Shown here: piece after piece, positions 47,139 through 59,200 of the stretch | Layout of the letters: each line of letters opens with the position of its first letter | How positions within the stretch are numbered: position 1 is the stretch's first letter | Source of the DNA: Lophium mytilinum | Taxonomy: Eukaryota > Ascomycota > Dothideomycetes > Mytilinidiales > Mytilinidiaceae | Direction of reading: 5' to 3' | DNA: 64,000 nucleotides | Assembly (NCBI GenBank): GCA_010093605.1 | Contig: MU004181.1 | Span: 1,860,001-1,924,000 of the forward strand | The notes under the pieces: generated by a model | Database searches by the model: none | Seen by the model: only the letters and a program-made list of their open reading frames with translations | What the model was told of the DNA's origin: nothing | Made by a program: the position numbers and the translations under genes

Positions 47139-47633
47139 ATGCCGGTCCCCTCAACCTCTACGCAAGCAATCCAGCGGCTATCAACCCTCTCCTCCCATCT
47201 CGAACCATCTCCCGCTTCCGCGACCTCAAACCCTCCCACCATGTCCACCGCTCCTCGACCCCCCATAACCTGCCACGTCCTCGACACCACCGTCGGCCGT
47301 CCCGGTGCCAACATCCCCGTAACCCTCACGCTCGTATCTCCATCTTCAACAGCGAGTGCCTCCTTTACGTCTATCACGAACTCCGACGGACGCGTCACGG
47401 CGTGGAAACCTGCCTCAGATAGCCACACCTCCGATCTTGCGAGTGTCTTCCAGGAGCCGACGGAGCAGGTGTGGGCTCTGATATTCGATACACTAGAATA
47501 CTTCAAGGAGAAGGGGGTGGATGCGTTCTTCCCGGAGGTGGAGATCAAATTCGTGGTGAGGAGCAAGGAGGAGCATTATCATGTACCTGTGCTGCTGGGG
47601 CCGTTTGGGTATACGACGTATCGGGGGAGTTGA
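47139..47633 (+). CDS. 5-hydroxyisourate hydrolase (transthyretin-like)
   Basis: Intronless, 164 aa. The enzyme hydrolyses 5-hydroxyisourate, the product of urate oxidase, in purine degradation. The core matches the transthyretin-related family: ITCHVLDTTVGRPGANIPV with the active-site His at residue 46, SDGRVTAW, HYHVPVLLGPFGYTTYRGS and the diagnostic C-terminal YRGS. A second ATG at 47241 would give the minimal 130-aa core. The longer start is preferred because residues 13-21 (RLSTLSSHL) fit the peroxisomal PTS2 signal exactly, and peroxisomal location is known for this enzyme in other eukaryotes. No other urate gene is adjacent. Confidence 0.93.
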   Translation: MPVPSTSTQAIQRLSTLSSHLEPSPASATSNPPTMSTAPRPPITCHVLDTTVGRPGANIPVTLTLVSPSSTASASFTSITNSDGRVTAWKPASDSHTSDLASVFQEPTEQVWALIFDTLEYFKEKGVDAFFPEVEIKFVVRSKEEHYHVPVLLGPFGYTTYRGS

Positions 47634-48126
47634 GGGGTGATGGCGCTGTTATAGGGGTGCATGTGTTGATCAAGGTTTGGCATTTAGGACTGGGTATATA
47701 TCGGTGTACAAGCAATGAAGACGGATGAAATGAATCATGATATGATAACTATCACGAGCAGAAGGCACATGTGGGAATGGTCTTAGTGTGTAGGATTCGG
47801 AGGCTTTCTGGGTTCTACCAAAGTAGTTCTCTTGTCGTTCAAGTCTTTCACTTCCAGTTTCTTTCCTATCTGCTACTCTGATGTTTTCGTGCTTCCGGTT
47901 CCATCGACGAGGATATCTTTGTAGGCATTCTGCCTGAAGAAAACACAATCTATCGTAGTATCATGCAATCTGCAAGTCGCTTAGGAGCATATCACACGCA
48001 TTTGAAGACATCCTCATAAATAGTCTCAGTCCCTCGCATCTCTAAACCTTTCCCTCCCCCATCCAACCACTCCGATCTCAAACCCCTCTCAACCCCCCTA
48101 TTCCCTCTCCAAACACCCAACCCCCC
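47634..48126. other. Intergenic region between convergent genes
   Basis: About 490 bases holding the 3' ends of the hydroxyisourate hydrolase (plus) and glutathione transferase (minus). CCCTCC- and CCAACCCCC-rich sequence is seen at 48040-48126. No gene was recognised. Confidence 0.5.
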
Positions 48127-48886
48127 TCAACCCCTCTTAATCGCCTCCGGCTTCTCCGCCCCCAACAACGGCTTAAACCCGGGATCCCCCTTCTCCATCG
48201 CCCGCTTATACGCCGGCCTCTCCCCCACCCTCTCCAACCAGCTCACCACATTCGGATACGGCGTCAACTCAAACGGATTAAACTGCCTTAACCCCGTCAG
48301 ATTCCACACCGTCATCAGATCCGCCAGCGAAAACTCGTCTCCCGCAAGCCACTTGCTTTCCCCCAGCCGGTCGTCCACCATTTTCGCCGCGAGCTCGAAC
48401 CGCGCCTGCACGCCCTTCGCGGCGGGGTTCGCGGGGTCCACCTGCGCGAACGCGAACATCATGACGCGCCCGGTCGAGGGGCCGAGCGTGCCGTTGGCGA
48501 AGTGGCGCCAGAAGACGTAGTCGGCGAAGTTGGGCGCGGAGGGGGCGGGCACGAGGGCGTTGGGGGTGGGCGCGTATTTGGCGAGGAGGTATTCGGTGAT
48601 GGCGTCAGTTTCGGCGAGCTTGACGGGGCCGTCGTAGATTATGGGGGCGGTGCCGGAGGGGTGGCTGGGTGGAAGAGAGGTTAGAATTGTGGATTTTGCG
48701 AAGAATGGGAAGAATGGGAGGGGTTAATAGGGAGCTGGCTTACAGGGCTTTGTACTCCGGCGGCGCGAGTAGAGTGTGTTTATCGCGCTGGTAGAGTTTT
48801 AATTCGTAGGGGATGTTCAGTTCTTCACATAGCCAGATGATGCGCTCGGACTGGGAGCGCTGGAGGTGGTGGAGTATGATGGTCAT
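48127..48886 (-). CDS. Glutathione S-transferase
   Basis: Two exons, 48886-48744 and 48664-48127, with a 79-nt intron, 226 aa. GSTs conjugate glutathione to electrophiles or act as peroxidases, and isomerases of this fold occur in fungal metabolite pathways. The thioredoxin-like N-terminal domain contains MTIILHHLQRSQSERIIWL and the cis-proline region HPSGTAPII, with ETDAITEYL for glutathione contact. The alpha-helical C-terminal domain contains WLAGDEFSLADLMTVW, the conserved N-capping and hydrophobic staple region. Length is normal. It neighbours the MFS transporter and may belong to the accessory region, but nothing shows this directly. Confidence 0.93.
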
Positions 48887-49349
48887 GGTGAAGCTTTTGA
48901 TCGGCTCAGAGTTCTGTTATTTGTCTCTGTTTAGAAAAAGCTGGCTTGTTGAAGTATAAATGTTTTTCAGGTACCTCGGCGGTCCGGACTTAAGAGCGGG
49001 GGAGGGGTATACGTACGTCACTGATAGCCGGATGTTTTGGAGGCGCTTGTTGAAGGTGGAGACAATCATGTTATTCTGACTAGTATGGGGTAGTCTAGAT
49101 CTTTGAGAGCTTGACCGGAGAGGAAAGAAGCCGAGCGAAGAGATAATTAATGTTTTATGCAGGGTATATACATTGGAGACAGGTCGTACATTAGACTTGA
49201 AAGAGAAATTATTGTACACGCTTGATAATCATGGCTTTTATGAAGATTCTCGTACGAGAAGTTGAGGGAACTGGAACCTTTGCTGATTGATTTAAGCTCT
49301 GTCATACGACGTTTCAGATAGAGTCGGACCAATGGTGGACATCACCCCA
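48887..49349. other. Intergenic region between GST promoter and MFS 3' end
   Basis: About 460 bases. It contains the glutathione transferase promoter and the 3' UTR of the transporter gene. No element was recognised. Confidence 0.4.
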
Positions 49350-51357
49350 TCACATATCTGTAGGGTAGCTACTTCGGGCCCTGATCTGAGGGCCCCATTT
49401 GAATAACACCCATGGAATGGGTAGCATGGCTACTGAGATGAATCCGAGAAGGCTGGTAGCCCATCCAATGCCCAAGTTATCGTACACTAAATTATATTTA
49501 GCTACAGTAAAGCCATTTGGAAGAACAAAAACTTACTCTGAATGGTGAACAGCGGGAAGACGGCGCCGAGGGTGTAGCGAAGAATTCCATTGGCCGCAAT
49601 TGCAGACGCTCCGTTCAAAGGGCCATACACATCGATCAGGTAAAGAGCAGTTGCGATCTATTTTACGGTTAGCTTATCTAGATCAGTTGTAGAGAAGGTT
49701 TCATAGCGCTTACGAAGAGATTCAAATTGCCCCATGCAAATGGAATTGCACCAACAACAGGAACAGCCCAGTGTACTCCGTTATCAGCGGTCCATGCAAA
49801 CCAGAATAGACCAATTGGAAGGCCCAAACTGCCCATCATGGCGACGTAGAGTCGATGCTCTGGTGCTGCGTGTTTGCGACCTTCCGCTATGGCCTGCTTA
49901 TACTTCTTTTGGTATACCGTCCTGTCAATTACAACTGCTGAGAAGCTACTGATGACAACTCCAAGGCCGATAGCGAGGAACGTTAGACCGGTTTGAGAGA
50001 CCGTGAAGTTGTATGGTGGAGCTTCGAAGACGACCGGGAAGGCGGCGAAGAAGGCGAAGAGCACGGAGAAGGCAAAGGCCGTATACATGGAGAGGAATAG
50101 GACTATGGGCTAGATGGTATGTCAGCAATGCTGTGTAGAGAATGTAGAGACATGTTTCAGGGATGTTTAGTCACATGGCCATTTCCTCATGAATTCTCTC
50201 ATATGGGAATGACCCGCAACCAATACAAGTAGTAAATTGAGTAGACTTACTTCTGAATACAACATATGAACAGGCCTAATCAAAGTGACTGTAAGTAGGA
50301 ACTTGATCGCTGCAACTCCAGTTGGTCCTTTGGGACCTTCCAGTCCGCGTTTTGCGGCGCGACGCCTGAGAAGAATCTTTTTGTAGGTTTCACTCATGAA
50401 CAGCCCAGGGATCCATGCCGCGAGAGAGATGAAGAGGATACACCACTGGGTCCATCTCCATCCCTTATACTGCGCCGCGAATCCACCAATGAATGGACTG
50501 TGGCAAACGGTCAGCAAGCTGTCAATATTATAGCTGAAGGATTGGTGGATGTAGTACATACCCAAGTGCAGGGCCTGCGAATGGTGCCATTAAGAAGAAA
50601 GAGGTTGCTATAGCCCTCTGGCGCGGCGGCCAGATGTCAGCATTAGTTCCGGCGCCAACTGCAAGGACAGGACTGCCGAAGAAACCTGCGAAGAACCGGC
50701 ACACCAACAGCGAAGCAAAAGAGTTTGAAAAGCCTGCGCCGAGAGTGAAGAGCATGGAAACCGGGAGAGTAGTTCTGTAGACGATATTTCGTCCGAGGCT
50801 CTCGCTGACTGGTGCTGCCAACACCGGACCAAACCCTAGGCCAACGACGTAGACTGTGAGACCGACTAGAGCTGCGGTTGAAGAAACGTTATATTTTTCC
50901 ATGATCTCCGATACTGCCGGGGTATACATGGCGGACCCAATGGTACTAAGAAAAGTTAGCAGCAGCTTCGCAGATGTTGACAGCTCAGGGCAGACAGAAG
51001 GACGGAGCTAGAGCGGGTTAATACTAACACTGCGAATCCATAAAGACCTGGAACTGCCGTATGGTAGGACTTCTTCAACATCGACCAGTTTTGGGGGTTC
51101 TCAGGATCTGAAGGTCCATCCCAGTCTTGGACGGTGACAACTTTGGTGGCTGGCGGAAGTTCATTTTCCGGCTTCTCTGTCGTTATAGGCTCGAAGTTTG
51201 ATATTGCTTCTTCTTCGTCCCTAGGATGGATGTCTGATTCCTCATATGCTCGATCCGTCCCCGCCTCCAGGTCTTTGTCGTCTTTCTCCAGGTCAAGCAT
51301 GCTGTGCGACGAATACTCTGATCGGTAACGCTCCTCTCCTATTTCTTTTGCCTCCAT
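49350..51357 (-). CDS. Major facilitator superfamily transporter (DHA1-like)
   Basis: Six exons on the minus strand: 51357-51029, 50945-50562, 50497-50251, 50109-49714, 49657-49537 and 49486-49350; 537 aa, phases consistent. The N-terminal 90 residues are cytosolic, acidic, and end in the DHA1 hallmark VQDWDGPSDPENPQNWS. Twelve membrane helices follow. Motif A-like sequence occurs after helix 2 (GPVLAAPVSESLGRNIVYRT), and the antiporter-type helix 4-5 region includes RFFAGFFGSPVLAVGAG. A charged central loop separates the halves (LLRRRAAKRGLEGPKGPTG). The last exon ends RARSSYPTDM. The likely role is proton-coupled export of polyamines, drugs or a metabolite made by the adjacent redox genes, which is inference from context. 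Confidence 0.92.
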
Positions 51358-52677
51358 GAGGCCTTGACTACGTGATAAGCGTTGAGTTCCAGAGACCTGC
51401 AGTAATTTTGTTTTATCCGAAAGAATCTCAGGGAGCAGGCTGGCACGGAGGAGCTTGATGCTGAAAGTGAGGAGTAATGGATGAATGGATGATTGTTCGA
51501 ATGACTGACTATCGTAGTTATATGTGGAGACGAAGCATGTTTATCTTGTCAGCCAGTTCGCCTGCAGGCTGAGCTGTGACGCATTCGTAGGCGATTCAAC
51601 GCCATCAACTCATCGATTATTCGAATGGCACCCGAGGCTTCGTTCCTCGAGCGAAAGGCGTGTGGATGTTTGTTAGTGGGCACATACTAGATCAGGATTG
51701 GTTGAAACTTGGTCCTCGGCTCTTTTGTGCGATAAAGTAATCATGAAGACGAGGAGCGCGACTAATCAGAAATGCCGGGAACCATGAATCTCGGAAACAA
51801 ATCCAAGAGAAGACTGAGAGACGGCCTGCATAAGCATGTTGGCGCACTGCCGTCATGATTCTCGGGCCTAATATGATGCAAATAATTCTTGCGTGCAGTT
51901 GAGGACTGCTCGTGTGAGATGAACACAGGCGGCTCCGGATTCTCATTCGAAGAACGACAAAGGGATTACTTAACAGGCAAGCCCGACTATTCTCCGAGCC
52001 CTGAATTTGACTGATTATAGAGCGGTGCGGGCGTAGAAACTGCGCGCGCGATTGTGAGGGTTTCTTGTCGTGGAAATACTGGAGATAATTGAAGGTAAAC
52101 TCGCCCCTGGACAGGGGTAATCAGCACGTGATAACCTGATCGATACGGGCGGGTTGGGGCAGCTGCTGCGCTAGGCTTATACGGGTAATGGGCCGTTTAA
52201 CATGAAGGGGGCACTCTCAGCTAAACCGCCATATTACGTACTCAATCTAAGCCAGAAATTCACACCTCCTCGGAACCACTACACTCCACACACACATCCA
52301 TTCCATCTCTAATACCCTGGACTTACTTGTGAAATGCATTGAGGATTTTCTAGAAGTCATGAGTTCTTTCATATTCTAATACGTGGTACTTACTACAGTA
52401 TTTCCCTAGGCCGTCTCGGATCGCGAGTGCGGGGTGTTCCCCAAGCACGATCTTTCACTTACCCCACGACGAGCTTTAAGGAGGGGTCCCATCTCGCTCT
52501 TTCATCCTGCTAGATTGGTCTCGTGCGTATGTGGGGTTTTACCTGTCCGATCGCTCGAGAAAAAGTCCATTGCGAATATGAGGAAGGCAATTTGCCGCGC
52601 AAGAAGATTGCCAATGCCAAGCTCACACAACGCTACATCGCCCCAATCGCAAGCAACTGTTTACTTTCAGTGTAATA
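51358..52677. promoter_or_regulatory. Divergent intergenic region between MFS transporter and FAD oxidase
   Basis: About 1.3 kb between two genes that point away from each other. ATGTGGGG lies at 52529-52536, 142 bases before the FAD oxidase start, and CCCCACGAC near 52462 adds a related core. GTGGGG fits the CreA consensus SYGGRG. CACGTG occurs at about 52126. No gene was recognised. Confidence 0.5.
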
Positions 52678-54160
52678 ATGACCGTTTGGACTCGACCTTC
52701 GGCTCCTCAACCTGCCAATCACTGCGAGTATGAGCGCCTTCGTCGGTTATACATCAACGCGGATGTAAGAGAAGCATATCCAAGAGAGATCCATCTTGTA
52801 GACTCTACCTCTGAAGTCCAAAATGCTGTCAAAAGCGCAGTCAACTCCAACAGCAAGATTGGCGTCCGTTCAGGAGGACATACATTTTCAAATCCTTCGT
52901 TGATACATGATGGCATTCTTGTTGACACAACAAATTTGCACCGAAAAGTGGAGTACGATCCAGTCACACACCATATCTGCTATGGCCCTGCTGTGCGCGT
53001 AGTAGAAGCTTCGGAGATGTTACAAAAGCTAGGACGGTTCTTTCCTCACGGTCATGCTCCAACGGTAGCCTTAGGAGGTTTTACTCTTGCAGGAGGGCAA
53101 GGCATGTTCATGCCTACCTGGGGCCCAACAGTCGGCGATTGGATTGTCAAAATGGAAATTGTCACACCTGACGGCGATGTCAAGACAGCAAGCATGACGG
53201 AAAATGCAGACCTCTTCTGGGCGGCTCGCGGCTCTGGCCAGGCCTTCTTCGGTATTGTGACCAGGATCTGGGCGCGTACCATGCCTTCACGACGCCTCTT
53301 CATGAGAACGATGCTCTTCGAGGTCAAAGACAATATCGAGGATCTTCTGCAATGGGCTCTGAAAACTAGCTGCATCATACCAAGATGGGGTACCGAGACA
53401 GCCATGTTCACGAGCTATTCGCTTACGCGAACAACCGACACCATTCCGGCCCCTTCAAAGCAGCTTTTTGGGCTTGGCTCTACTGCATATGTGGATACTT
53501 TGGAGGAGGCGAAAACACTCTTGAGTGCTTGGGATCATATTCCAGCTTTCTTGCAAGGATCAATCATCGATGCGGGATCGGTCGCCGAAATGTCTTGGGC
53601 GGCATACTTCGAGCTTCAGGAGGCCGTGACACCGTCAACGCCTGGGAACAATTGGCAAATCAACAGCTTCCTTAACGATCCAGAAATGCCTCTGGAGCAA
53701 CTCGTCAAAGCCATCAAGCCCGCGATGACCGAATTTCCCACGCCCACATCGCTCGCCTGCATATACTGTTGCCACAGCTATCCCGACGACAACGACCACC
53801 TCTGTGCCTTGCCACAGCAATACTACATATCCACCTTCACGCACTGGAAGGGCAATTCCTTGCAACCCAAAGTATACGAGCCAATGGCGGACATATACGC
53901 CACCTTGTACCCACTGGGCGTTGGGATGTATGTTGCGGACTACAATCCGTTCGATGAGAGGCAAGCGAATGTAAGTTCCAATGTTCTAAAAGAGTCGCAG
54001 CTATATACTCACTAGATGTTTTCAAATATAGGTCAAAGTGTGGACTGATAAAGGCTTGCAGCGATTTATGGAAATTCGTGCAAAGTACGATCCACAGGGA
54101 CTGTTCCCTGGTTTCAATCCATTTGAGCGCAGGGCTAAGCAGATCGGAATGAAGTTGTAA
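52678..54160 (+). CDS. FAD-binding (berberine bridge enzyme-like) oxidoreductase
   Basis: Two exons, 52678-53970 and 54032-54160, with a 61-nt intron (GTAAGT..ATATAG), 473 aa. The family (FAD_binding_4 plus BBE domain) oxidises alcohols, amines or ring carbons and is frequent in fungal metabolite clusters. RSGGHTFSN carries His68, the usual site of covalent FAD attachment. The second, cysteinyl attachment motif is not apparent: the region reads PTWGPTVGDWIVKMEIVTPDG. The C-terminal BBE segment is complete after splicing (YVADYNPFDE, then RAKYDPQGLFPGFNPF). There is no signal peptide, so the enzyme is probably intracellular. The substrate is unknown. Confidence 0.92.
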
Positions 54161-54757
54161 AGGTTACTTGACTAGACAGAACCTGATATATTGGAGTTAT
54201 ACAGCGTCTTGCGATGAGCCTGAGCTATGAGCACACAGTACGCTATCTTACAGTTTCGTGAGTCTGATTGCACAACCATCAACTCAAGCAATGACTAAGT
54301 ATGCGACAAGCCTCATCAAACGTGATGCACATCTGCCCAGTCATCAGGTTTCTACCTGTTCATCCTCGCTTCAACTTTGAAAATACTCCATCTCTGAAAG
54401 TCTTCGAATATATCGGCCTTTCCAAGCCGTGTGTGCAGCTTATGCATGATCACGTTGAAAGCGTTCTACTGCTTCACCCCACGAGGTAAAGGGTAAGGAT
54501 GCCTGCTATTGCTTCTCCCACAGAGCAGTCGAAGGCGAAGGTAAACCGGCGGGGTGGGGAAAGCAAGAGTACGAGTTGGGCCTAGTCGAAGCATGCTCCA
54601 CATGCGGGGTGAGCCACAATACCCCACACTCGCTTTCTCCCCGAGTCTGGGGATTGCTGGAGTAGCGGTTGGAGTCAGCTGATCAACGCTACAGAATCTT
54701 TTTAGCTTTTGGACACGAAGCTCTTCCCAAGCCCGAAAGAAATTTAGCACCTTCACG
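54161..54757. promoter_or_regulatory. Cytochrome P450 upstream region
   Basis: Contains CTCCACATGCGGGG at 54596-54609 (about 150 bases before the P450 ATG), CCCCACAC at 54622-54629 and CTCCCCGAGTCTGGGG near 54638. The first is an inverted pair of CreA-type cores (GTGGAG and GCGGGG) and recurs identically at 60496-60509. Confidence 0.5.
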
Positions 54758-56494
54758 ATGTATACGACCACTCTTCTGTTTGGCGCGGCGCTTCTTACGC
54801 TGTTATATGCCTTTGCTACGCGGCGTCGTGTGCCAAGAGGCTACGAAACTGTTCCAGGGCCACAAGGCTCACTTCTCTTTGGCCACACATCTCTGCTGGG
54901 TGCCGAACCTCAGGCCCAACTCAAAGCATGGGCGAAAGACTTTGGTCCTCTTTTCAAGCTTCGCCTAGGCTGGGAGGACTGGATCTTTGTCAACGAGCCC
55001 GGCGCCATCAGGGAAATTTTCGACAAACAGTCAAGAGTGACATCTGGCCGCGCTCCTATGCCTGTTCTTTCTGATATCTTATCTGGCGGCAAGCGATTCT
55101 TGTTGCAGACGTACACTCCGGAGTGGCGGAAGCTGAGAACTATCGTGCACAAGCTGCTCACGCCAAAATCATCGTCTACCTTCAAACCCAGCCAAGAATT
55201 TGAGACCAAGCAGCTTCTGCACGACATATACACCAGCTCTAAGGCAGGCGATCAAGAGCGTTTCTATATGCATGTTAGGAGGTATACGACTTCAGTAATC
55301 ATGACATCCATCTACGGGCGGCGAATCCCCGAATGGGTGAGTTAGAACTCTTGGATCTCAATTGCGCGCGGCGAGCTGACCCAATTCAAGGAATGTGAAG
55401 ATGTGGAAGAGATTTACGGCCTCATGAAGGATTTCTCGGACGCGGCAAGGCCAGGCGCATACATTGCGGACGTTGTACCACCTTTAGCAAGGCTACCGAC
55501 CTGGATGCAGTGGTGGAGAAAGTCTGCTTTGAAGGCGTACGAAAGGCAGGCTTCAATATGGCTGAAGTACTGGAACCAGCTCCGCGCTCAGATCAAGATA
55601 AAGACCGCCCCGGAATGCTTCGCAAAGCAATTCGTCGAAGATGTCGACCAAAGGGACGACATTGACGAAGTGACGGCGGCGTTTGTGGCAGGCAGTAAGT
55701 GCGCCAAGCTCGAAATAGCATATAAGCTTCTAACCTAATATTCAATTCTAGCGATGATCGAAGCTGGATCGGAAACTACAAGTTCATCAGTGAACAGCGG
55801 TTTCAAATATCTCGCGGCCTACCCAGAAGTTCAACAAAAGGCACACGAGGAGATCTCGCGCGTCATTGGCGACGGCCGGTCTCCAACCTTTGACGACGAG
55901 GACAATCTGCCATACATTCGGGCGATGGTGAAGGAGATCTTACGATTGAGGCCGGTTACAAACCTGGGCTCCCCACATTATACCACCGAGGATATGACTT
56001 ACCAGAAGTACTTCATACCCAAGCACACCGTCGTTGCAATCTGTCAATACGCCGCCCATAACGACGCTAGATACCCTGAGCCTGAAACTTTCCGACCCGA
56101 GCGGTATCTTGACCACCCACTCAAGGCAGGGGCATATGCCGCGCACCCGGATCCCTACGTGCGAGATCACTTTACCTTCGGGGCTGGAAGACGTATCTGC
56201 CCAGGCATGCATCTGGCAGAGAATAGCATGTTCATCGTCCTCGCAAAGATTCTGTGGGCCTTTGAGATTAGACCTGTGGTGGGACCGGACGGCAAGGAAG
56301 AGAATGTGGACGTGTCGGACCAAGCGTACGAGCCCGGTATCAATACGCTGCCGAAGCCTTATCGCATGCGCTTTTTGTCGCGAAGTCCAGCGCGGGAGGC
56401 GAAGATGCTTCAAGAATGGAAAGAGGCTGAGTCCACGGGTTACTACCTTGGAAATGTTAGGGTGGACGCGGCGGGCATGGTTCTGTCTGCATAG
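54758..56494 (+). CDS. Cytochrome P450 monooxygenase
   Basis: Three exons, 54758-55336, 55391-55694 and 55752-56494, 541 aa. It is a microsomal class II P450: an N-terminal anchor (LLFGAALLTLLYAFA) is followed by basic residues and the proline hinge VPGPQG. The I-helix oxygen-activation motif is rebuilt across intron 2 (AGTMIEAGSETTSSS). The K-helix ExxR (EILRLRP), the PERF-like FRPERYL and the heme-binding FTFGAGRRICPGMHLAENS are present, with the thiolate Cys at residue 444. The C-terminal tail after the heme domain is somewhat long. The substrate is unknown. Context suggests hydroxylation of the same scaffold as the neighbouring flavoenzymes. Confidence 0.95.
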
Positions 56495-57101
56495 AGAAGG
56501 TTAACGAGGACGGGTGAGGCTGGAAGAAGTTGGCTTGTGTTGAATGAAGAGCGTAAATCGTTGCGGCCCTTTTACTGAGATAGTACATAGAGTCCCCGAA
56601 CTTTCCGTTTGGTTGTATATAGAGACTTTTAAACGAGTCATTCTGGCGGCTCGAGTCAGTCATCGTCATCAGCCTGTCAACGCAAAAGACAAATGTACTC
56701 TCATATTGGTGGAACTCTGCTTAGATATTTTATGATTCACTCGGGGACGATCGACAAACTACTGGCACTACAAAGCATGCTACATTCCGCACTCTAACAA
56801 CGGCCTATGAGCAGAGCATCCGAACGTCAAAACCTTTGAGTTGAAGAGTGAGCCTTGTTACTCTTCCTTGCTAAAAGTCTCACCTCGCATTGCATTCAAA
56901 ACTTCGCATTGGTATCCATACATCTTTAACGAACTTTGCAGAAAGTGATGCATTTGACGAAATGGTCTCCTAGCAGCGGAGCAAATGAGCATCGGAGTTC
57001 GCTGACAATTCGTCTTAGACCGAACGAAGCGATTGAATGTTAATTAACTAAATACAGCTGTAACTAAAACACCCACCGTTCGGCATCGCTCACGAGACTT
57101 T
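56495..57101. other. Intergenic region between convergent P450 and FAD monooxygenase genes
   Basis: About 600 bases holding two 3' UTRs. No gene or repeat was recognised. Confidence 0.4.
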
Positions 57102-58616
57102 CTATACCGCTGACGATACAGGGGTAAAGTGCTGCGAGAAATCATATTTGAGAATGCTCACGCCCTAAATCTGCGTTAGCTGATCCGTTGACCAATGCAG
57201 ACTTGGCGTCCAAGATAGCTGAAGGTTTTGTTAAACGTTACTTACCTCATTGAGCTGTCTCGCCAGCTCGTTGTCTGACTCGGCTTTTAGACAGAGCTTG
57301 AAGAACTCATCGTCCTCCTTAGCTTTCTCTGGATCATTCTCAAACAGTCGCCGGAAGTTGCTGCTGGATATCGGGTCCACGACCGTCTTGAATTTCTCCA
57401 TCCGCTTGTCGGAATAGATGTCTAGGACTTCGTCGCCTGCTTTGCCATGATGGATAGCAAGCAAGCAGTCACATAAGCCACCAACATCGACGATACCACT
57501 CGTCAAACCCATCCCACCGCTGGTATTCGACAAGAGTCAGACTGGTATTACTAAGCGAATCGTATACTGAATCAAGACAGACACTTACAAAGGATTGCAC
57601 AAGTGCGCGGCATCTGCAGCGAGGAGAAATCTTCCAACACGCATCTTCTGAGCTAAGCGTTGGTGGACTTTGTACGGGCTGATATTAGCCAGCTTGTATG
57701 AATTTGGGTCTGGATGACCGGGAAGGATCTCCTTGAATCTCATGGGCTGTCTTGCTATAAGCTCTTCCCGCGTAAGACCAGTGATGTCCCCGTAGGTCAC
57801 CCGCCAGAGGCCGTCGTTGGATATCCTCGCGGCCATGAACCAATTGTCCGGATGAACGATGAAATTGGAGTCGTTCCACCCGTATTTCTTGAAGTCATAG
57901 TAGGTCTAGTGAGTTTTCTTGTCAGTGAAGCAAATCACAGCCGGAATGGTGACATTAATACTCACGTTCGTGGCAACAACCTGTTTGTCCCATGTGAAGC
58001 CTGGGAACTGCGCGTCGCCGAAAAGACATCGCCTGATTTTGCTGTTGGCGCCATCACAGCCGATAATATAATGCGCTGTTAGCCGCTTCTCTCCATCCTT
58101 CGTTTCCACATCCACCCAGGCTTCTTCCTCATCTTGCCCTATGTTCACAACATTGTGGTCGAACAGGATCTCAACATTATCCTGCTGATCAAGATAGCGC
58201 TTCAATATCATGGACAACTTGTCCAAGGGAAGGCAGACCATCCTGTCCGGTGCGTCTCCGAGGATGTCGGCATTCAACGATGCTATCTCTTCACCGTTGA
58301 TCTTCCTCCAGCTTACGCCATGAGGCTGAAACCCTTCGGCTTTGATATCCGCGATGACGCCGGCACGTACCAGCTCTGTTACCGCTGGTGCTGCATAATG
58401 TGTTGCGCGGGGATTTGTGTCTAGGCCTTGGCCCATGTCTACCAGAGTGACAGGTACGCCATTTTGGGACAAGATTAGGCCTGCTAGGAGACCTGCTGGT
58501 CCTGCCCCAACAATGATGATCTGTTTGGTGTTTGGTCAGTAGGAAATTTCGCAGGTTCAGTTTCTGAATCTGGCACTTACGTTCTTGATGGCGCTGACGT
58601 TGTGAAGTGAACCCAT
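57102..58616 (-). CDS. FAD-dependent aromatic-type monooxygenase
   Basis: Five exons on the minus strand: 58616-58581, 58520-57966, 57905-57589, 57519-57246 and 57164-57102; 414 aa. It resembles the PheA/TfdB and salicylate-hydroxylase type flavoprotein monooxygenases that use NAD(P)H and O2 to hydroxylate or open aromatic rings. The dinucleotide motif IIIVGAGPAGLLAG begins right after intron 1. RATHYAAPAVTEL and the DG motif region (IIGCDGANSKIRRCLF) are present. The second FAD motif reads LLAADAAHLCNPFGGMGL, with Ala where GD-motif glycine is usual. The 20-codon last exon was found from the GATTTAG acceptor and keeps the frame. There is no transmembrane segment. The substrate is unknown. 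Confidence 0.9.
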
Positions 58617-59200
58617 GACGAGAAGTTTGAGAAGCAGGACAAGGACCTGTTGAAGCGCGTTTAAAGTATCTTGAATCTGTGCGCAAGGATTACACTACTA
58701 TTTTATCTTATGGCTAGCGTTAAGACTCATGCCATGTCCGCTGAAATGTGTGTGTGGGTTAGCTAAAACAGCATGCCACCATTTGGAAGCTGTTTGCGGG
58801 GACGATCACACGATGTGGGGGATTCACGGCACAGTTCCTACTTATCGCATGCTTTTGGTTTATACGGCCAATGAATTGCGATAATGGTATACATGAGGCT
58901 TTTGCGGGGCCAAAGAACTGGAATGAAGGGATGCTTTGGTGGAAAGATCTCAGGGCCTGGAAAACTTTCCATTTTCTGGAATGAACCAGTTCGTGATAAG
59001 AGCTATTATATGTACACGAGAAGCAACTAAAGTAGGCCGTAAAAGCTTCTGGGGCACATTCGAGAGCTTGCGAATGATTTGAGTTGATTTGTTTTGCTCT
59101 GCGGCTACATTCAAACCCAGGTGCGAGTCGATGCCGGGATGTGTGATTCGGGGAGCATTCTTGCCACCTCATACATAGAAAGAACTACAGCAAACATATT
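58617..59200. promoter_or_regulatory. FAD monooxygenase upstream region
   Basis: ATGTGGGG at 58813-58820 lies about 200 bases upstream of the minus-strand monooxygenase start, and TCGGGGAG occurs near 59151. The rest contains the 3' UTR of the NmrA-like gene. No gene was recognised. Confidence 0.45.
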
